Source: an uncultured Flavobacteriales bacterium (lineage in GTDB: Bacteria; Bacteroidota; Bacteroidia; Flavobacteriales; CALTNV01). From it: a stretch of 9,049 nt of DNA. The notes under the pieces were generated by a model that worked only from the letters and a program-made list of their open reading frames with translations, was not told where the DNA came from and did no database searches. Location of the stretch: the NCBI GenBank assembly GCA_943845485.1, contig CALTNV010000021.1, positions 1-9,049 of the forward strand, given 5' to 3'. Shown here one piece after another: positions 6,840-9,049 of the stretch; positions within the stretch are counted from its first letter, which is position 1; each line of letters starts with the position of its first letter. A program made the translations under genes and the position numbers.

Positions 6840-6877
6840 AAACAAAGACCATTATTGTTAAATAATGGTCTTTGTTT
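6840..6877 (-). terminator. Strong terminator hairpin after dnaA
   Basis: AAACAAAGACCATTATT (6840-6856) pairs perfectly over 17 bp with 6861-6877, with a four-base loop GTTA. On the minus strand the stem ends TTTGTTT and continues TTATCTTT, giving a U-rich tail. It starts 16 nt after the dnaA stop codon and ends 15 nt before the phosphatase ATG, so it ends or attenuates dnaA transcription. On the plus strand the tail AATTGTTATT is less convincing. Confidence 0.8.
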
Positions 6878-6893
6878 AATTGTTATTCTACTA

Positions 6894-8330
6894 TTAATTA
6901 ATTGTAAGTTTTTTGTTTAAATCATCAACATAACCTTTAAATTTTTTATCTGTTTCAATAAGGTTGTTTACAGTTCTGCATGCATGTAAAACTGTTGCAT
7001 GATCTTTTCCTCCACTATGTGCACCAATAGATGCTAAAGAAGACTTTGTAAGCTTTTTACAAAAGTACATTGATATTTGTCTTGCTTGTACTACTTCTCG
7101 TTTTCTCGTTTTTGATTTCATTAATTCAATTGGTAATTGAAAATAATCACAAACTATTTTTTGTATATAATCAATCGATACTTCTTTAGCAGTATTTTTA
7201 ACAAACTTGTCAATCATTTGTTTTGCTAAATCTAATGTAATCGCTTTTTTATTTAATGATGCTTGAGCCAAAATAGAGATTAAAGCACCTTCTAATTCTC
7301 TTACATTTGATGTGATACTGTACGCTAAATATTCAATTACTTCCTTAGGTAGTTCAATCCCATCGGCATACATTTTTTGATGAAGTATGGCAATTCTAGT
7401 TTCTAAGTCAGGAGTTTGTAAGTCTGCTGATAATCCCCATTTAAATCTTGATAATAAACGCTGTTCCATACCTTGCATTTCTACAGGTGGTTTATCAGAT
7501 GTTAAAATTATTTGTTTACCAGATTGGTGTAAGTGATTAAAAATATGAAAGAAAACATCTTGTGTTTTTTCTTTTCCTATCCAATATTGAACATCATCTA
7601 CAATTAAAATATCAATCATTTGATAAAAATGAACAAAATCATTTGTTGAATTATTTTTGATGGCATCTACAAATTGATGTGTAAATTTTTCTGAACCAAC
7701 ATATAGTACTGTTTTGTTAGGAAATTTATTCTTAATTTCTATTCCTATGGCATGCGCTAAATGAGTTTTACCTAAACCAACACCTCCGTATAACAATAAA
7801 GGGTTAAAAGCAGTTCCTCCAGGGTTGTTAGCTACTGCATAGCCAGCAGATCTTGCTAGTCTATTACAATCTCCTTCAATGAAATTTTCAAAAGTATAGT
7901 TTGGATTTAAGTTAGATTCTACATTTATTTTCCTTAATCCTGGTATAATAAAAGGATTTTTTATAGGGTTATTATTTATATCTATTGGCGCTTTAGAAGC
8001 AGGGTTTTTAACACTAGCTTTATTGCTAGTTGGTAGTTTTACGGTATAAGGAGTGCTATTGTTGAAGTTGTTTTCCATTACAATGCTATATTCTAATCTG
8101 GCATCATTTCCAAGCTCTTTTCTTAAAACTTTTTTAAGTAACGAAACATAATGTTCTTCTAACCACTCGTAAAAAAACTGTGACGGTACCTGAATTGTTA
8201 ATACATTATTTTCAATTTTAATAGGCTTAATAGGTTCAAACCAAGTTTTAAAACTTTGTATGCTAATATTATCTTTTATAACGGACAAACAATTATGCCA
8301 AATGTTTAAGTGGGTTTCGCTTATAATCAA
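6894..8330 (-). CDS. dnaA: Chromosomal replication initiator protein DnaA
   Basis: A 478-residue AAA+ protein that binds DnaA boxes and opens the replication origin. Domain I (about 1-85) has WHNCLSVIKD, SFKTWFEPIKPI and FFYEWLEEHY, the DnaB/self-interaction domain. A variable Asn-rich linker (86-142) follows. Domain III starts at YTFENFIEGDCNRLA and has Walker A GGVGLGKTH (182-190, Lys188), Walker B ILIVDDVQ (241-248), sensor I ILTSDKPP (275-282), the box VII stretch QRLLSRFKWGL with arginine-finger candidates Arg291/Arg295, and sensor II Arg344 in SNVRELEGAL. Domain IV ends with GKDHATVLHACRTV (441-454), the DNA-contact signature. No ATG exists near the N-terminus: I take the TTG at 8330, with ATT at 8327 or ATA at 8324 as alternatives. 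A terminator follows the gene, and repeats resembling DnaA boxes lie upstream, suggesting autoregulation. Confidence 0.97.
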   Translation of the reverse strand: MIISETHLNIWHNCLSVIKDNISIQSFKTWFEPIKPIKIENNVLTIQVPSQFFYEWLEEHYVSLLKKVLRKELGNDARLEYSIVMENNFNNSTPYTVKLPTSNKASVKNPASKAPIDINNNPIKNPFIIPGLRKINVESNLNPNYTFENFIEGDCNRLARSAGYAVANNPGGTAFNPLLLYGGVGLGKTHLAHAIGIEIKNKFPNKTVLYVGSEKFTHQFVDAIKNNSTNDFVHFYQMIDILIVDDVQYWIGKEKTQDVFFHIFNHLHQSGKQIILTSDKPPVEMQGMEQRLLSRFKWGLSADLQTPDLETRIAILHQKMYADGIELPKEVIEYLAYSITSNVRELEGALISILAQASLNKKAITLDLAKQMIDKFVKNTAKEVSIDYIQKIVCDYFQLPIELMKSKTRKREVVQARQISMYFCKKLTKSSLASIGAHSGGKDHATVLHACRTVNNLIETDKKFKGYVDDLNKKLTIN

Positions 8331-8362
8331 AATATATAATATTAAAGGGTTCTTAGTAATCA

Positions 8363-8420
8363 GTTATTAACATATTGCTAAAATACGTTGTTAACATTTC
8401 AGTGTTGACAAATATTGCTA
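8363..8420. repeat. Cluster of GTTnTTAACA-type repeats upstream of dnaA (possible DnaA boxes)
   Basis: Three related 10-mers lie in tandem: GTTATTAACA (8363-8372), GTTGTTAACA (8387-8396) and AGTGTTGACA (8401-8410). The 9-mer TTATTAACA differs from the DnaA box TTATnCACA at one position, the second at two and the third at three. ATATTGCTA also occurs twice (8372-8380 and 8412-8420), 40 bp apart, right after the first and third repeats. The cluster sits 33-90 bp before the dnaA start in the 209-bp gap shared with the thioesterase gene, a sensible place for an autoregulatory operator. The remainder of this gap is A/T-rich with no clear TAnnTTTG box on either strand. Confidence 0.38.
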
Positions 8421-8539
8421 GAAAAAACCATAAAAAAAAATTAAAATACTATTGTTTTTTTAATAAGTTTTTACGTCCCCTTTTATTCAAAATAAATTAC
8501 TATTTTTCACCTATATTATTAATTATAAATACAATTTTT

Positions 8540-8917
8540 ATGTTGCAATTTAATGCCTTAATCCGTGTAAGGTACGGAGAAACAGATAAAATGGGGTATG
8601 TTTATTACGGGAATTATGCTCAGTATTTTGAAGTAGCAAGAGTGGAGCTTTTAAGGTCGTTGGGAGTGAGTTATAAGGGGTTAGAAGATAATGGTGTTAT
8701 GCTACCTGTTTCACATATGGATATTAAATATATTAAACCTGCCTTCTATGATGACTTATTAACAATTAAGGTGTTTGTTGAAGAGCTACCTAAAGTAAAA
8801 ATAAAGTTTAGGTATGAAACATACAATGAGAAAGAAGTTTTGTTAAATATTGCTGAAACAACTTTAGTATTTGTTGATATGGAAATTGGTAAACCAATAA
8901 AGTGCCCTGAAAAATAG
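8540..8917 (+). CDS. YbgC/4HBT-type acyl-CoA thioesterase
   Basis: A 125-residue single hotdog-fold enzyme expected to hydrolyse acyl-CoA thioesters in the cytoplasm. The start is the ATG at 8540 (MLQFNALIRVRYGETD). The reading frame is open back to 8375, but that stretch encodes a Lys/Phe/Tyr-rich segment unlike any thioesterase and covers the dnaA upstream repeats. The 4HBT signature follows at once: VRYGETDKMGYVYYGNYAQY (9-28), with Asp16 in the catalytic-Asp position of the Y-x-x-T/S-D motif, then FEVARVELLRSLG, LPVSHMDIKYIKPAFYDD and ETTLVFVDMEIGKP. It ends at a TAG after KCPEK, about ten residues short of the usual C-terminal helix; the same frame continues past the TAG with LNKFQEHI, which could be that helix. 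The product may thus be slightly truncated, though the hotdog core is complete. Divergent from dnaA. Confidence 0.87.
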   Translation: MLQFNALIRVRYGETDKMGYVYYGNYAQYFEVARVELLRSLGVSYKGLEDNGVMLPVSHMDIKYIKPAFYDDLLTIKVFVEELPKVKIKFRYETYNEKEVLLNIAETTLVFVDMEIGKPIKCPEK

Positions 8918-9049
8918 TTAAATAAGTTTCAGGAGCATATTTCTCACACAACTCCATTTTCTTTCCTACAGGATTTTATATGGCTTGGTTCCCATATGTT
9001 ATTACAATAGTATTCCTGGAAATGATCACAGGCCATTCACTTCACCCAG
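8918..9049 (+). other. Non-annotated right-hand end of the window
   Basis: 132 bases after the thioesterase stop with no recognisable gene. By hand count 8926-9049 is about 39% G+C and C-rich on the plus strand, above the neighbouring DNA. An ATG at 8980 opens a frame to the window edge whose first residues (MAWFPYVITIVFLE) are hydrophobic, as a membrane segment would be, but its codons (CTG, ATC, GGC, CAC) are unlike those of the genes here. All minus-strand frames have stops. No terminator hairpin was found. Confidence 0.3.

Noticed and set aside
6825..6845. Seven-residue TTG-initiated extension of the phosphatase
   Set aside because: It begins within the terminator stem, and the ATG at 6824 gives the standard MKILMVCLGNICRSP start.
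8375..8539. N-terminal extension of 55 residues for the thioesterase
   Set aside because: The family starts just before the RYxETD motif; the extension is low-complexity Lys/Phe/Tyr-rich and covers the dnaA upstream repeats.
8331..8539. Chromosomal replication origin
   Set aside because: There is no exact TTATCCACA box in the gap, and only three imperfect copies; dnaA is often not next to oriC in Bacteroidota, so the repeats are reported as possible regulatory sites only.
1..9049. CRISPR array, tRNA, rRNA, insertion sequence or toxin-antitoxin system
   Set aside because: No regularly spaced repeats, cloverleaf sequences, transposase motifs or terminal inverted repeats were seen.

Overview
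The window is AT-rich DNA with the gene content of the Bacteroidota, most likely a marine-type member of the Flavobacteriia. Pointers are a Bacteroidota-style DnaA, a GldI-like FKBP lipoprotein, several Sec/lipobox lipoproteins, weak or absent Shine-Dalgarno sequences, and at least two -7 boxes of the Bacteroidota form TAnnTTTG. No mobile element, CRISPR array, tRNA or rRNA was seen.

Layout. Positions 1-2600 hold an envelope-directed accessory part on the minus strand: the start of a YceI-like secreted protein, a mono-haem c-type cytochrome lipoprotein, a DcaP-like outer-membrane porin, and an alpha-carbonic anhydrase lipoprotein whose 3' end overlaps the porin start. A clean intrinsic terminator (2699-2723) separates these from ndk (nucleoside diphosphate kinase, minus strand). 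A 98-bp divergent intergenic region then leads into a plus-strand operon: a DHH/DHHA1 phosphoesterase (NrnA-like), a GldI-like FKBP lipoprotein and a second lipoprotein with two FKBP-like domains. These three overlap one another by 20 and 8 nt.

That operon converges on a minus-strand block. In transcription order it is dnaA (TTG start), a 17-bp perfect terminator hairpin, a low-molecular-weight protein tyrosine phosphatase and a short RsmI-like SAM-dependent methyltransferase. The last two are joined by a TAATG stop/start overlap. Divergent from dnaA is a YbgC/4HBT acyl-CoA thioesterase. The 209-bp dnaA/thioesterase gap carries three related GTTnTTAACA-type sequences resembling DnaA boxes and a 9-bp direct repeat. 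The last 132 bases have a somewhat different base composition and no identifiable gene.

How it fits together. The ndk to thioesterase part is a housekeeping block (nucleotide balance, oligonucleotide/pAp turnover, envelope protein folding, replication initiation, thioester hydrolysis). The left part is more accessory: a surface or periplasmic carbonic anhydrase translationally coupled to a porin suggests handling of CO2/bicarbonate or another anion at the outer membrane, and the cytochrome/YceI pair suggests periplasmic redox or lipid-quinone binding. I found no convincing new multi-gene system. The best leads are the carbonic anhydrase-porin coupling, the non-ATG dnaA start, the repeats upstream of dnaA, the terminator placed just before the phosphatase gene, and the loss of canonical catalytic residues in the GldI-like protein.
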